From contig NC_053499.1 of assembly GCF_905171775.1 (NCBI RefSeq), positions 80,134,315 to 80,198,314 on the forward strand: DNA of 64,000 nt, written 5' to 3'. This DNA is from Rana temporaria (lineage: Eukaryota > Chordata > Amphibia > Anura > Ranidae). Each line of letters starts with the position of its first letter. Within the stretch, counting starts at the first letter, position 1. The notes beneath the pieces are model-generated. The model had not been told where the DNA came from and did no database searches. It saw nothing but the letters and a program-made list of their open reading frames with translations. Position numbers and translations under genes: made by a program. This document shows, one piece after another, positions 34,567-46,913 of the stretch.

Positions 34567-36090
34567 TTGTTCTCTGATGTCTCCCTCTCATCCCCCCCCC
34601 CCCACACACGCACACACTTTTCTTTATTTTCCTTTTTTTCCTTTTTCTTTTTCCCTTCCCCTTTTTTTTCTTTCCTATTTTGTCCCTATTCCCCTCCTCT
34701 CCATCCCCCACCCCTTATTAACATCAGCTTGTCCTCCAGCTTAACTGCATTAGTGTCTGCAGGGGCATTCTGAACCTTGAGATAGTGCAGGTATCCTCCT
34801 CGGCTCATACCCTAGTTCCAATCTAACCATGCAGAAAGATTTGAAGTCCCATAGCTCTTTATCGCTGAAGTGTGTGTCGCTTAATGTAAAAGGCCTAAAT
34901 GTACTGGAAAAATGATCACAAGTCATGTCTGCCCTAGCTAAGCAGAATGTCCAGTTTTTTCTCCTCCGGGAAACCCATTTACACCAGTCTCATTGCTAAA
35001 CTTACTAACAATCTCTATCGCAAAGTCATACATTACACGGATACCTCCACGAAGACTAAAGGGGCTTCCATACTAATCTCCAAGCACGCACCTTTCCAAT
35101 TGTCAGACTCCCTGGTAGACCCAGAGGGCAGGTTTGTCTTTATCAAGGGCTTCTATGCTTCTAAGCCACTGACATTGGCGAACATTTATTCTCTAAATGA
35201 GCATCAGGTCTCCTTTTTTAGGAAAATCAGTGACTTTTTACTCTCCTTTAGGGAGGGCATGGTCCTCCTGGGGGGGAGACTTTAACGTTCCACTGAATCC
35301 AGAGATTGACACTTCCTCAGGTACCTCCATATTGTCATATCAAGCCCTTCGCCAAATCAAACTACAGCTTCAGGGACTGGCACTACATGATACGTGGCGC
35401 ATCTTGTTCCCTTTGGTCAAGGACTATACTTTTTACTCCATTCCATTTCAAAAGTATTCCCGCATAGACTATTTCTTTCTTTCCCAACCTGACCTTACCT
35501 ATCTTACACACACTACAATAGACCCAATGTTTCCGTCGGACCATCATCAGATATCGGTCACCCTGTCTTTCCCGAAATCAGTCTCCAGGACTAAAATCTG
35601 GCGATTAAACTCTTCCTTGCTTAAGGATGTGGAATTTACCACATGCCTAGAATCCCGAATTCACAATTATTAGTTGGAGAAGGCCTCCCCAGACATTTCT
35701 CCAATTACTTTATGGGAAGCCCACAAGTGTGTTATCCGGGGGGAACTTATGGCTCAGGCAGCGAAGATCAAAAAGCAACACCGAGGGACTTTACAAAATT
35801 AGGTGACTGGAGGCCTCTCATAAAACTTCACACTCACAGCTGTCCCTACAAGAGTTATCACATACTCACTCCCTGTTTTTAGAGGAGCTTGACGGCGATA
35901 TGTACTCCATCAGAGAGTCTTCTATGAGCAGGGCAATAAGTGCGGGAGACATTTGGCATGGGCAGTACAAGCCTCCAGGCCTTCCAACACAAGTCACCAG
36001 ATTCGGGATCAACAAGGCACACCCTTTTCTAGAAATTAGGACATTGCAACATGTTTTGAACGCTATTATACAAAGCTATACAATTTAATT
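34567..36090 (+). mobile_element. Tx1/L1-like LINE 3 fragment
   Basis: A pyrimidine-rich spacer with CA repeats (34590-34730) precedes an ORF2 start and the endonuclease; recognisable LINE coding fades out after about 36090, before any reverse transcriptase. Sequence differs clearly from LINEs 1 and 6, so it is a separate family. Confidence 0.8.
34829..36090 (+). pseudogene. L1-like ORF2 endonuclease domain, broken
   Basis: ATG at 34829 opens MQKDLKSHSSLSLKCVSLNV then KGLNVLEK and a stop. QNVQFFLLRETHL (with the catalytic glutamate of QETHL-type motifs) follows in frame, then frameshifts. Later motifs are TKTKGASILISKHAPF, DPEGRFVFIKGF, GGDFNVPLNPEID (DFN motif), YSRIDYFFLS and FPSDHHQISVTL (catalytic D-H). 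The linker region ends near QGTPF. These are the AP-endonuclease landmarks in the right order. At least three frameshifts. Confidence 0.85.
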
Positions 36091-36851
36091 TTTGTGCTCT
36101 CTCTAGACAATATCTTGCTTCTTTGAATACCTGCAGCTGTCCTTATCTCCACCACTCATTATCAACATTTGGCTTGTTCCTCACTACACTTCTGCTTGAT
36201 CCCAATCAGCAGTCACTTGTTACCAACCTTCAGCTTGTTTACCGATGCCTTTGCTTGATCCCTGCCTGCTATATCTGCTACCAGACTCCAGCTTGCTCAA
36301 CTACAGGTGGGGCAATCCCAAGGACCACTACTTGGTACTAACACACAGCAAAACCCATCTCCACCATCAGAAGCTCTGATGAATACCTGTTAGTGCTTAG
36401 ACCCTGCACCTCAAGTGAACCCATTTAAACTGCTAGGGTGATCTACATGTGTACTGATCCATCTGGTCCACTGCTATAACTACTGTCTCCGAGCCTGACC
36501 CCTGACCATGACAGAGGGTTATAACCCTGTCTTTTTTTGCCATCTGTGTCCCATTGGGGAGGTTTCCCTTCACTTTCTGTCCCATAGCCAAAACAGGAAT
36601 TGAGAGAAAATCCTGGTGTGTCACCAGATCTAGTATGCCGATTTGAAGATTACCCCTTTATTACTTTCCGATATCAACCCAATATCTGAGATTTAGTTTT
36701 ACTTCACCTTCGATGATAACGGTAAACAGGAGAAATAAAGAGGGTGAATCTCCCTAATGGGGGCACATACAGCCTTAAAACTCTATCTAACTAAAGTTTT
36801 GCCTTTAGTTACACTTTAAAATATATGTTAATTCAAGGCCTTGAGAAAGAG
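36091..36851. other. Unassigned sequence, possibly a retroelement end
   Basis: The part 36100-36500 has repeated CAGCTTG/GCTTGATCC words and direct TGACCCCTGACCATGAC; no termini or coding motifs were recognised. Confidence 0.4.
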
Positions 36852-36855
36852 TTAA

Positions 36856-37188
36856 AGGGGTTGTAAAGGTTCATCTTTTATTTTCTAAATTGGTTCCTTT
36901 AAGCTAGTGCATTGTTGGTTCATTTACCTTTTCCTTCGATTTCCCTTCTAAATGTTTTTCTTGTTTGAATTTCTCACTTCCTGTTTCATCATCCGAGCGG
37001 TGGAAAGTCATTTAGAACAGCTTACTGAACACCTTACTGAGGAGGAACAAGAAGTGAGAGATTCAGACAAAGAAAACAAAGAAAAAAAACATTTAGAAGG
37101 GAAATGGAAGGAAAAGGTAAGTGAACCAACAATGCACTAGCTTAAAGGAACCAATTTAGAAAATAAAAGTCGAACCTTTACAACCCCT
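36856..37188. mobile_element. TTAA-flanked MITE with about 130-bp inverted repeats
   Basis: TTAA lies at 36852-36855 and 37189-37192. Arms begin AGGGGTTGTAAAGGTTC and match almost perfectly through CAATGCACTAGC... and AAGGAAAAGGTAAGTGAACC. It can fold into one long hairpin. Related in its end to the element at 55425. Confidence 0.92.
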
Positions 37189-37192
37189 TTAA

Positions 37193-37439
37193 TTATCTAC
37201 CTGAAGTGTTCCATGGTAGGAGGGCCAGTGTTTTAAATGTTTCAAACCTACCTGCTGTAGCCCCCATTTTCCAGAAATGTATTTTTATTGTATTAATTAT
37301 TATTATTTTATTATTATTAATTTATTTTTAATGCAAATAATTTATTATTAGCAGTGAAGAGTGTAGTGTTTTACCTTGATATACATTTAGTGTGATCAGT
37401 TTTTCATATGCGGGGGGGGGGTCTTCAAAAAGTTCTCTA

Positions 37440-37441
<2 letters not shown>
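37193..37441. other. AT-rich unassigned sequence
   Basis: TTATTATTA-rich stretches and a G run (37412-37420) only. Confidence 0.4.

Positions 37442-37525
<84 letters not shown>
37442..37525. repeat. (TA)n microsatellite, about 40 units
   Basis: Uninterrupted TA over more than 80 bases. Confidence 0.97.
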
Positions 37526-37530
<5 letters not shown>

Positions 37531-37740
37531 AAGTTTAAAAAGTGTGGAAACTCTCGTATATTATGCAATATCCTGTACATTGGTGCCACAAGATTTAAAA
37601 TCAATATGGCTCTGCATTTTATCTCATGTTGTTTGGCTGGTTGATTTTGTTTTTACCACAGTGTGTATGGATATTACTGAATATTTGTAATTCTCATACA
37701 AGCACCTTTTCTACAACTCTCATACCAGCATCTTTTCTTA

Positions 37741-38136
37741 TGCCCTGTACACACGATCGGTTCCTCTGATGAAAACGGACCGATGGACTGTTTTGATCGG
37801 ACGAACCGATCGTGTGTGGGCCCCATCAGTTTTTTTTCCCATCGGTGAAAAAAAAATAGAACCTGTTTTAAAATTTTTGTATGGTTAAAAAACCGATAGA
37901 AAAAAACGATCGTCAAAAATCCACGCATGCTCAGAATCAAGTTGACACATGCTCGGAAGCATTGAACTTAATTTTTCTCTGCACGTCGTCGTGTTTTACG
38001 TCACTGCGTTGGACACGATCGGATTTTTAACCAATGGTGTGTAGGCAAGACTCATGAAAGTCAGCTTCATCGGATATCTAATGAAAAAATCCATCGGTTC
38101 GTTTTCATCAGATGAACCAATCTGGTGTACAGGGCA
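37741..38136. mobile_element. TA-flanked palindromic MITE
   Basis: Ends TGCCCTGTACACACGATCGG and ...CTGGTGTACAGGGCA with TA at 37739-37740 and 38137-38138. Interior motifs (GACCGATGG, ACGCATGCTCAGAATCAAGT) are shared with 5360-5766, showing the same family. Confidence 0.92.
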
Positions 38137-38406
38137 TATGTGTTCATAATGAATGGCCATCACATTCACATTACTTGAAGAATCTTGATTTCAGGGCATT
38201 AGATTTCATATAACTTATAATTTTCTACCATTTAATATTTAGTTCTGCAGGCACGATTTTCTCAGCCATACTTTCACTTATCATTTGCACAAGAAATTTA
38301 GAAATTAGACCTGATTTTTGTAAAAACCTTGTACTGACTTGGCACCATCAACGCAGATGTCAATGCAGTGCTTCAAATTAAAAAATATTTATATTTTTTA
38401 TTTTAA

Positions 38407-39642
38407 CCGCTTCCATACCGGGCTGTTATACACACCTCCATACCAGGCCTATTCTGGCACTTCTCTCCTACATATACAAATCATAATTATATAAACATTA
38501 TATATGTTTTTTTAGCAGACACCCTAGGGAATAAAACGACGGTCATTGAAACGTTTTATCTTGCACGGTATTTACGCAATAATTTTTCAAACACCTTTTT
38601 TTTGGAAAAAAAAAATTCATGAATTAAAAAAATAACAAAACAGTAAAGTTAGCCCAATTTGTTTGCAAAATATGAAAGATGATGTTACACCGAGTAAATA
38701 GATACCTAACATGTCACGCTTTAAAATTGCACACACTCATGGAATGGCACCAAACTTCGGTACTTAAAAATCTCCATAGGCAACGCTTTGAAATTTTTTA
38801 CAGGTTACCAGTTTAGATTTACAGAGGAGATCTATTGCTAGAATTGTTGCTGGCACTCTAACGCACGTGGCGATACCTCACATATGTGGTTTAAACGGCG
38901 TTTACATATGTCGGCGGGACTTGCGTGTGCGTTCGCTTCTGCGCGCAAGCTACTGGGGACAGGGGCGTTAAAAATGTTATTTTTTTTACATATTTATTTA
39001 TTTTTTTACACTTTTTTTTTATTTTATTTTTTTTATCACTTTTATTCCTATTACAAGGAATGTAAACATCCCTTGTAATAGGAATGTGTGTGACAGGTAC
39101 TCTTTATGGAGAGTCAATAAGACCCCACATCTCTCCTCCAGGCTGGAAAGCATGAAATCGGTGAAAAAAAAATCACCGATCTCATGCTTACTGTTGCTTA
39201 GCAGCCGCAATTGCGGCTTTGTTTACTTACGGGGACCTGGGCGTGACGTCATCACATCACGCCCGGGTCCTCCGACGGTCATAGAGATGACTGGTGACCA
39301 TCTGGTCACCAGTCATCTCTATGCTTCCTGCCAGCACCGGACGATTCGTTCTCCGGGCCCCTGATGGCACGGAAGAGCCCGGAGAAGCACCGGATGGCGG
39401 CGGGAGGGGGGGATGTCCCCTCCCGCCGCCTGTAAGAACGATCTAGCGGTGGAACCGCCGCTATGATCGTTCTTACGTTGTGCAGAATCGCCGACACAAG
39501 AGAAGGATATCTGAATGATGCCTCTAGCTGCAGGCATCATTCAGATATCCACCCGCAAAGCCCAGGACGTCATATGACGTCCACCCGGATCGTTAGAGGT
39601 CCGTTGTGGACGTCATTTTACAATGGGCCGGGCGGGAAGTGG
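38407..39642. mobile_element. TTAA-flanked (piggyBac-type) element, 1,236 bp
   Basis: Ends CCGCTTCCATACCGGGC and GGGCGGGAAGTGG with TTAA at 38403-38406 and 39643-39646. Internal hairpins include GACTGGTGACCATCTGGTCA around 39290 and an ATGATGCCTCT...CATCATTCAGATATCC pair near 39520. No transposase. Confidence 0.9.
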
Positions 39643-40354
39643 TTAACAAAGATATCTGCTCCAGTTTTTTTTTTAGTCATTACAGATTAAAATGTTTTCA
39701 GAAATGTCACAATTATTTGGTAATCACATGAAAACTAAAGTCTCAATAAAACCACTGATAATGGCATTCTCATCAAGCTGTTAGGATAAACCAGAAAAGC
39801 ATTTGTGCTAAAATGAGTTGATATAAAATTCCAACTTTACACATTAAGGGACAGATCCACATACATCGGCACATATATAGACCGGCGTAGCGCATCTCAT
39901 TTCCGTTACGCCGGCTCAACTTAGAGAGGCAAGTACCGGATCCTCATAGTATTTCCGCACAACGTTGCGCCGGCGCAACGTAAATTTTGAGGCGTAAGCC
40001 AGCGTAATTGAAAGTGGGAAGGAAGTGGGCGTGTTCCATTGAAATGAGCCGTGACCCCATGCAAATGAAGGGCCGGCCGGACTGTGCATGCGCAATGACG
40101 CTGACTATGTTCAGCGCCTCTCTGCGCATGCTCAGAACTCGGCCCGGCCTAATCAGTGAGATAGGAACTAGGCCCGGTGTAATTAGTGAGATACGCCCAT
40201 GGCATAAATACGCCCAAAATTTATTTCCATTGCAAAAGTACATCTATTTGTTTCCCCCCCTGAAGCAAGGTGCTTTTGTGCCATTGTTTGTTGGTGGTTG
40301 TAGGTTTTTGTAGGTTTTTGTCGGTGTGTTTTTTGGAGCGTGTTTTTTGGAGTC

Positions 40355-41286
40355 ATGTCAGTGAGGAAGAGGAAGCTGAACTACTCCCTGCGGGAGAAGG
40401 CCATCATTGTCAGGGCCATGACCCTGTATGATCGGTTTCTCCATGGGCCTGAGAGTGTGAATACCACCCAGGCCAGGAGGAGGGAGATCCTGCAAATTAT
40501 TGCAGATGATGTTAATGCATTGGGGAGTGAGACCAGGACCCCCAATGAGATCTTAAAAAAGATTGATGATCTCAGGCGCGTCGTCCGAGGTAAGCTGGCT
40601 AAGATTACCGCTCATGCCAGGGGCACTGGAGGGGGACCATCAACTACTATCAGGCTCACTGCTGAGGAGCGGGTGGTTGCCCAGTGCCTCCACAGGCATC
40701 AAGTGGAGGGAGTGCCTGTATTTGACTCCATTGAGGAGGTCTTGAGGACAGGTAAGTGTTTTTAATTTTTTTCTATCTGGTGTGTAGCATGTGTGGGGGG
40801 GAGGGAATATGTGACAAGTGTGTGGATCCTCCAACCTGTGAATGTTTTGTGTCATCCACAGATGTGCAGGAGGGTGCTGGGCCATCTGACCAGTCCACAC
40901 CATCGGCCGGACATGAGTCTGATGCAGACCCCCAGGCAAGCCAGGAGTCCTCTGAGGAGGGGCGTGGCCACAGCTCTACTCATGAGGAGGTTGAGGAGGA
41001 GGTGCTGAGTGCCAATGAAGTGAGGCTCCATTTGGAGGAGTCTAGCCCTGGTGCTGGCACCAGTCAGGCCTCCATCAGGGCTAGCCCCTCCCACTCCTCC
41101 CCCAACAGGGCTTCCCCCCAAGGGTCTCCCCTTCTCGTAGGCCCCAAGCCTCATCAGGAGCCAGGAAGGCGACCTGGAAGACAAGGGGGGTGGCAGAGGT
41201 TCTGCCAGACCAGGCCCGTCAGACCCGCCATCTGGGTCAGGTTACCCAGACTTTGGAGCGCATGGAAGACAGCATGGCCTCCATAA
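40355..41286 (+). pseudogene. Harbinger SANT/Myb-like protein, two exons, frameshifted near end
   Basis: In Harbinger transposons a separate SANT/Myb-like protein binds DNA and helps import the transposase. Exon 1 (40355-40751) begins MSVRKRKLNYSLREKAIIV and holds a helical DNA-binding region (ARRREILQIIADDVNAL, RTPNEILKKIDDLRR). A 110-bp intron has donor GTAAGT at 40752 and acceptor CATCCACAG ending 40861. Joining exon 2 completes a GAT codon and keeps the frame: DVQEGAGPSDQSTPSAG, then an acidic/serine-rich tail. One extra C in a C run near 41125-41129 shifts the frame; the -1 frame continues sensibly (RQTRHLGQVTQTLERMEDSM, coiled-coil-like) to about 41300, where the deletion begins. Confidence 0.85.
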
Positions 41287-41309
41287 AGGAGTCTGTGCAT
41301 GACATGGGT

Positions 41310-41949
41310 TGCATGGCTGGACCCTGGGTGTTTGGCACGGACGTGCCATATGAGGCATTGGGCATCGGCTATCATCGTACGTTGATGGAATGCCAGTGCT
41401 CCTGATTGCAGTATATGTGTTCTGTGTCACATGTGTGCAATCAATAGCCCCCACGGTGCGTGGGAATCCTGCAATAATGTAGAAATCTGCCATTACCTTC
41501 AACCGCAGGTCCTCATGGGTGGGTCTGATGATTTGGTTGGCAATGCGTCTGAGGATTGCGGGGACAACCTGGTGCACACATCTGCTAATGGAGGATTGTG
41601 CCATCCCAGCCACAACTCCACTTGTACACTGAAACGAGCCAATGGCAAGGAAATGGAGTGTTGCCAGTACCTTGACCAGTGGCTCCACTGCATGTGAGCG
41701 GCGTGTCTGGCTGGTGATGTCATCTTTCAGGGTTGTGGTTAATTCCAGGATGGCAGTATAGGTGAATCTGAAAATGCAATACACCTCCGAATCACCCATG
41801 CCAAAGACGTTTATGCGTGGTCGGTATATCCTCTCCCGTGCCCTCCTCCTCCTCTGTGCCCTCCTCCTTCTACATGCATCTAAAGCCAGTAGTATAGCTA
41901 TGACCATGGATGCCCCTAGCATGTTGGCATACAGATTGTTGTCCTGCAA
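41310..41949 (-). pseudogene. HARBI1-like Harbinger transposase, C-terminally deleted
   Basis: From 41949 the minus strand opens MQDNNLYANMLGASMVIAIL, then RIYRPRINVF, FRFTYTAILELTTTLKDDI, LVKVLATLHFLAIGSFQCTS, MAQSSISRCVHQVVPAI, and FPRTVGAIDCTHV (41440), which carries the first catalytic aspartate of the DDE_4-type nuclease. A frameshift follows; the next frame reads HWHSINV-like sequence and RMIADAQCLIWHVRAKHPGS (second aspartate) and stops being homologous at about 41310. The third acidic residue and C-terminus are missing by deletion. Length kept is about two thirds of a HARBI1-type protein. Confidence 0.88.
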
Positions 41950-42330
41950 GTGTGGCTGCTCAGCTCGTCCCTAACGGTGTTGCTTTAGCCGACCTGCACA
42001 CGTCTGGTGCAAAGTTAAAGCTGCTTTTATGAGGGGTAACTTTAGATCGGACATACAGCTTACGCGCATAGCCTGCGCCGGACAAACGTACTTTCGTGGA
42101 TTGCCGTATCTCCCTCATTTGCATATTTGCATAGCCAAACAATGGTGCGTCCAGCGTATTTTTGCGGCCACGATGCGCCGGTGTAGAAAAATTACGTCGG
42201 TCGGAAAAACCTAGTTCTCAGGCGTATCTCGTTTTGGGGATACGGCGCATAGATACGCTGGAGCATATTTACACTTACGCCGCGCATCTCGAGATATGCC
42301 GGCGTAAGTGCTTTGTGGATCTGCCCCTAA

Positions 42331-42580
42331 ACATCCTTTTACATCCTCATTGGAAAATGACATCATCTTAATTTGTACTTATTTGTGTTTGGGTCCTGTT
42401 TTTTGGACCCAAACACAGCTTCACAAAGCTGACCAGCATAAAGCTTTATACATTTTCAGCAAATGTGTGTGGCTCTACTTTTAAAGCAGTTCAGTAGCCC
42501 ACTTTTAAGATGAACATAAATTAGGCACAAAATAAATCTGGACACAAATTAAAAAATGTATTTGAAATATATTTGTTATT
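42331..42580. other. Unassigned sequence
   Basis: Contains GGGTCCTG...GGACCC short hairpin near 42390-42410; otherwise nothing recognised. Confidence 0.4.
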
Positions 42581-42815
42581 GGGGTAGATTTAATAAAGGC
42601 AAATAGACTGTTTACTTTGCAAGGGAATTATCCCCAGAGCTTAGTGAATGCGGTAAACTTTGCTGACTTCCATCATCTAACCACATGCAAGCAAAATGCT
42701 ATATTTTTTTTATTCTTTGCACGTGATTGGGCATTATTTGCAAAGTGATATTTCATCACATTCACTAAGCTCTGGGGAAAGTTCTCTTGCATAATGAACA
42801 GCCTATTTTCTTCAA
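42581..42815. mobile_element. MITE of the ACTAAAGGCAAAT family (diverged)
   Basis: GGGGTAGATTTAATAAAGGCAAATAG at the left and TTGCATAATGAACAGCC at the right, with CCCCAGAGCTTAGTGAATG and CATTCACTAAGCTCTGGGG as an inner inverted pair, mark a diverged palindromic element. Confidence 0.65.
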
Positions 42816-42907
42816 CCTCTTGAAAATGGAAATAAAGGTTTTGTGGAATTTATGATGACTTGCCATTGTACCCACTGATGACACTCAGCAGAGTATATTA
42901 AATTGAC

Positions 42908-43010
42908 TGTGGGGTTTATTTACTAAAGGCAAATCCACTGTGCACTACACGTGCACTTGGGAGTGCACTGCAAGAGCACTTGGAAGTGCAGTCGATGTAG
43001 ATCCCTCCCC
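42908..43010. mobile_element. MITE fragment of the ACTAAAGGCAAAT family
   Basis: GGGGTTTATTTACTAAAGGC and the GTGCACTxxGTGCACTT pattern match the left half of the element at 46007-46245; the right half is missing. Confidence 0.7.
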
Positions 43011-44584
43011 ACCCAACTCCATACCAGATCAGATAAATCCCAGGTTCAACCTCCTATTTAATTAAAAAATTCCCCAGCTCTGTGTATTATGCTGCCGAAG
43101 AAAGATATCCTATTTTTTTTTAATTAGTCAACAATCAACAAATATCACTTATTAGGGAAGAGAGTTTCACATTCTCATTGCTCTAACAGTACAAAATGTC
43201 TTCCTCCGTTTAGTATAAAACACAACCTAAGTCTATTTAGAGAATGACAGATTACTGTAGCAATATGTTATTTATAGGGCCACACACCAACGCCATCACA
43301 AATTAAAAAACAGCTTTAATATAATAAGTAGAGTATTTACAACGTATAGTCTTGTATGTCCACCACCTGATCGAATGCCTTTCACCACATAAAATACTTA
43401 ATTGCATTGGAGCTGGAGGTGGACATAGACATGTTGTGAATCATTTAACTATTATATTAAGGCCAGTTTTACATTGGTGATAGCATCAATGTGCAGTCTG
43501 TTCGCTTCTGCTAGACAAGTGTGTGGGTGGAATCTTTTGCATCTGTGCACATGGGGTAACACTTTACCCTTAGGCTTGCTCACCAATGCCCGGGACCAGG
43601 CGGAGTGATGTGAAGAAATAAAAATTTAGACAGTCCCAGACTCAAAAATGAGCCACCTGTGTGCAGCAGAAATACAAAGTAAGATGTTTGTCCCATGACA
43701 TTACACACTTCACACACTCCACCAGCCTGGCGTACATCTGCAGCTAGTCTGCTCCTGGTGACCGGAGGAGATAGGTAGCTAGGGAGGGAGTCAGAGCTCC
43801 TACCCCCAGTGTCCTCGATACCAGATTACCTGTCACCTAACCAGGTACCACGCCAAACGACTGGTTGCTGTAGCTGTTCTTCTTTTCAGATACCCATGGA
43901 TACTACCTCCTCTTCTTTTCCTTGCAAGTTAACCTTTTGTAGTGGTATTACACATAATACCACAGTGCTTTTACAGACCAAGGTTCTTGGGAATACGCCA
44001 AGACCCAATATGCACCCCTAAATAACTTCAGACCAGGCTCAAAGCAGTTAAAAAAAATCTGTTAACTTGGCATGAAGAATGCAACAGGGTAAAATGTCCT
44101 TTACCCAACTAACACTAATTGTGGTTGCCCCATCATACCTACATAGGTAAATTCCTTAGGGGTGAAGTCCATAATTGGAGAATGAAGAAAAAGCAGTGTC
44201 AATAATAATGGTGTCTTCTTCTCCAGCAGCAGTTCTTTGGAACTCAAGGCTCAGCTATCCTCTCTTCTGGCAGCTGAGCAGCTCCTTGAAGTAGGTGGAG
44301 ATTACATGATGTGTCTTTCTGTGTCTCTAGCAGATTTTTATTTACAGCACAGGGAAAGAAGCCGAGCCCAGAATGAGCAGGAACTGCAGAACAGATTTAA
44401 TCCCTTCCCAAACTGAGCCATCCATACCTAGAGATGCCTACAAGTTGAATAGCTGAGGGGGGTATAATTCCTGAGTGTGTAATAGATGAGAACTGAATGT
44501 ACAGAGAAAGAGGTAAGTTTGGAGTAGCATAGCTACTATTGATTACACAAAATGTTATTCATATTCTATTTTAGCTGCCCTTAT
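43011..44584. other. Unassigned, low repeat density
   Basis: A CCATGGATACTACC-type mixed region and the stretch 43560-44440 might be an old LTR-type repeat, but I see no termini, no coding frame over 70 codons with domain features, and no RNA gene. Confidence 0.4.
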
Positions 44585-45350
44585 TGTCATTTTGCATTTC
44601 TTGTTAAGTTCATTGTAGCTCTGATTTGCGAAGGATGTCCCTTCAACTTTTAATAGATAACTCATACATATTTATTTTGTATACTAGAATTAAGTCACAT
44701 GGGTTTTAATTTTATTTTTTTATAATTGTTGCCCATTAAAATACACTGGCAAGTGCAGTTATTTGAATTGTGCCTAACACACTTGTCACTTATCTTCTGT
44801 TGAATAATATGCAGTAGAGCTTTTTTGAAATTTAGCATTCATGCCATACCAACATGCCTCTTTTTTTCCTCTTAAAGCAAATGTAATTATATTATGATCA
44901 TTATTATTACCCAAGTTATCTTTAATTTGCACATCTGTAATGAGCTCTGTGTTAAGTGAAATTCATAGATCCAACAGATAATTTTTTGTAGTTGAGGCTT
45001 GCACCATCTAACTAATGAAATTATCCTGCAATAAGTTCAAGAAATTACAAGCCTTTATTGAATGTGTAGTTTCATTAGCCCATCAATATCAAGGTAATCA
45101 AAATCCCTCATAATAATAAAATTGCCCTTTTTCCTAGGCATTTTTTTCTGCAATCTGAGCTAAATCCCATTTTCATTGTTTGTGTTAGCGGGCCTACAAT
45201 ATACTCCCACAATTATTTAAGCTTTTGATGCACTCATATGAAGCTCCAGTCATAATAACTCTGCCCCATCATACCCAACACCTTTTCTATTAATCCTGTC
45301 TCTCCAAAACAGAATGTATCCCTGGATATATTGACTGAAAAACAGTCAAA
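44585..45350 (-). pseudogene. CR1/L2-like LINE, endonuclease remnant
   Basis: Minus-strand translation gives the C-terminal half of a CR1-type AP endonuclease: GVYCRPANTNNENG (RPPNT motif), GNFIIMRDFDYLDID (MGDFNYPDI motif with changes), NETTHSIKACNFLNLLQDNF, LNTELITDVQIKDNLGN and NDHNIITFALRGKKE (SDHxxI motif, S lost). These motifs occur in the correct order over about 600 bases. Stops are scattered; it is old. Confidence 0.75.
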
Positions 45351-45879
45351 AAAGGAAGCAGTGGACTTTTTACATCTTCATATTACATCTGAAAAAAAAA
45401 ACACAGACATACAACTGTTTAAAACCACAATTTTATTTGTCTTAACTTAACCTGGTGTAACCATAGTTGTTATTAAAATCCAAATAACACAACAAAATGT
45501 AAATACCTTTACACGGTTTACAAGGACTTATTATTATTATAGTGATGCCTTCTACAAGACAACTACTAACATATTCAATGACATTTTGCTGCTCTGGAAA
45601 TAAAAAAACAGCACACTGGATGTATAGAACATAATATATACATAAGAGAGGCAGCTGTAAATTTGCAGGGTCACAATTTCTCAACGCGTTTCATGGAAAT
45701 GCTTCTTTAGGAGAAGGGCATTTAATAAAAGGGTAGGTAGATCATTCTCACAGTGAGAGAGGTAGGGATATGAGAAGAGGGGCATCACAAGACTAAAGAC
45801 CATTCCCTAAGCCAAAATTACGGAAGAGAGAGATTACTTATTTGCAGAGGCACTCATGCTCAAAAACAAGTACAATATA
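45351..45879. other. Spacer between CR1 remnant and inverted repeat
   Basis: AT-rich sequence with ATTATTATTATAG near 45530 and the minus-strand hammerhead-like motif. No gene recognised. Confidence 0.4.
45679..45718 (-). ncRNA. Hammerhead-like motif
   Basis: On the minus strand TTCTC / CTAAAGA / AGCAT-TTCC-ATG / AAACGCG / TT / GAGAA reads as stem I (TTCTC with GAGAA), a degenerate core (CTGANGA with G5 changed), a short stem II, GAAAC, a minimal stem III loop and the cleavage position. The family resemblance to the motif in PLE 1 is in order and spacing, not sequence identity. Confidence 0.4.
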
Positions 45880-46006
45880 TTCAAATAAACAAAAAATTGG
45901 TAACCCTTATCAAGACTGTAAGTGACCAGAGGACCAAATGAGTGACACAGTATGCAATGTATGAGAAATTGAAAAATATAGTAATTTATTAATAAATAGA
46001 AACTAT

Positions 46007-46245
46007 GGGGGTTATTTACTAAAGGCAAATCCACTTTGCACTGCAAGTGCAGTCACTGTAGATCACTGTAGATCTGAGGGGTAGCTTTAAAATTAGGGGA
46101 AGCTCTGCTGATTTTATCATCGAATCATGTGCAAGCAAAAATGCTGTTTTTTATTTTCCTTGCATATCCCCCTCAGATCTACAGCGACTGCACTTCAAAG
46201 TGCACATGTAGTGCAAAGTGGATTTGCCTTTCGTAAATAACCCCC
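46007..46245. mobile_element. MITE of the ACTAAAGGCAAAT family, complete
   Basis: Ends GGGGGTTATTTACTAAAGGC and GCCTTTCGTAAATAACCCCC; TAT duplicated at 46004-46006 and 46246-46248. The opposite arm of the large inverted repeat lacks it, giving an empty site. Confidence 0.92.
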
Positions 46246-46913
46246 TATGTATCATAAAACTCCAAAATATGAGAGAATGGATGAAGATACTTGAAATTTG
46301 ACAATTAAAAACAATCAGAAAAACCAGCATCAAAAAAATTCTCTGAGTGTGGCCACTAAACAATACAAGGCACAAGACAAGACACACAACTATGGGGAAC
46401 AAGTAAAAAATCACACGGACACCAAAAATCTATATATGGATGAGCATGTCACGACAATTGTCGTATGTGTGTGTCACTATCAATAGTATGGTAGGACATG
46501 GGCATCCATATAGAGGTCCCTGGAAGGCTCGAGCCCTAAATGAAAAGGAAAACATGGAAAGAGTAAAGGGAAGGGGAAAAGGGAAGGGAAAGGAACAAAC
46601 TAATGGGCCTCAAGAAAAACACTAAATATGGTTAGGGAAAACCCCTAACAAAGTCAATATCCTGATGATGGAGAAGGTATAGTGAACCGCATGAATATAG
46701 CACCACAAAAATTCTGTTATTAGAGTGGGGAAAAAAGTAGTATGTCCATAGTTATTCCTGATATAGCAAAAAGGCCATAGTTAGGGATAACAAGGATTGT
46801 GTGATCCCAGGCTTTCCACTCATTTCTTTTCTCACTCCCGTTTTTCCCTATAATCCCTCTTTTCCTTCCTCTATTTATATATTCATATTTACCGTAATAT
46901 AGATACATTGATA

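Larger units (their letters stand above)
39848..42327. mobile_element. PIF/Harbinger element with two genes and internal deletion
   Basis: Ends GGGACAGATCCAC and GTGGATCTGCCCC with TAA duplicated at 39845-39847 and 42328-42330, the 3-bp TWA target of this superfamily. It encodes a SANT/Myb-like protein (plus) and a HARBI1-like transposase (minus) that converge; the middle, containing both C-termini, is deleted. Related MITEs are at 48418, 49312 and 55909. Confidence 0.93.

Noticed and set aside
40355..41286. SANT/Myb-like gene as a host transcription factor
   Set aside because: It lies between Harbinger termini with a TAA duplication, opposite a HARBI1-like transposase; it is the element's accessory gene.
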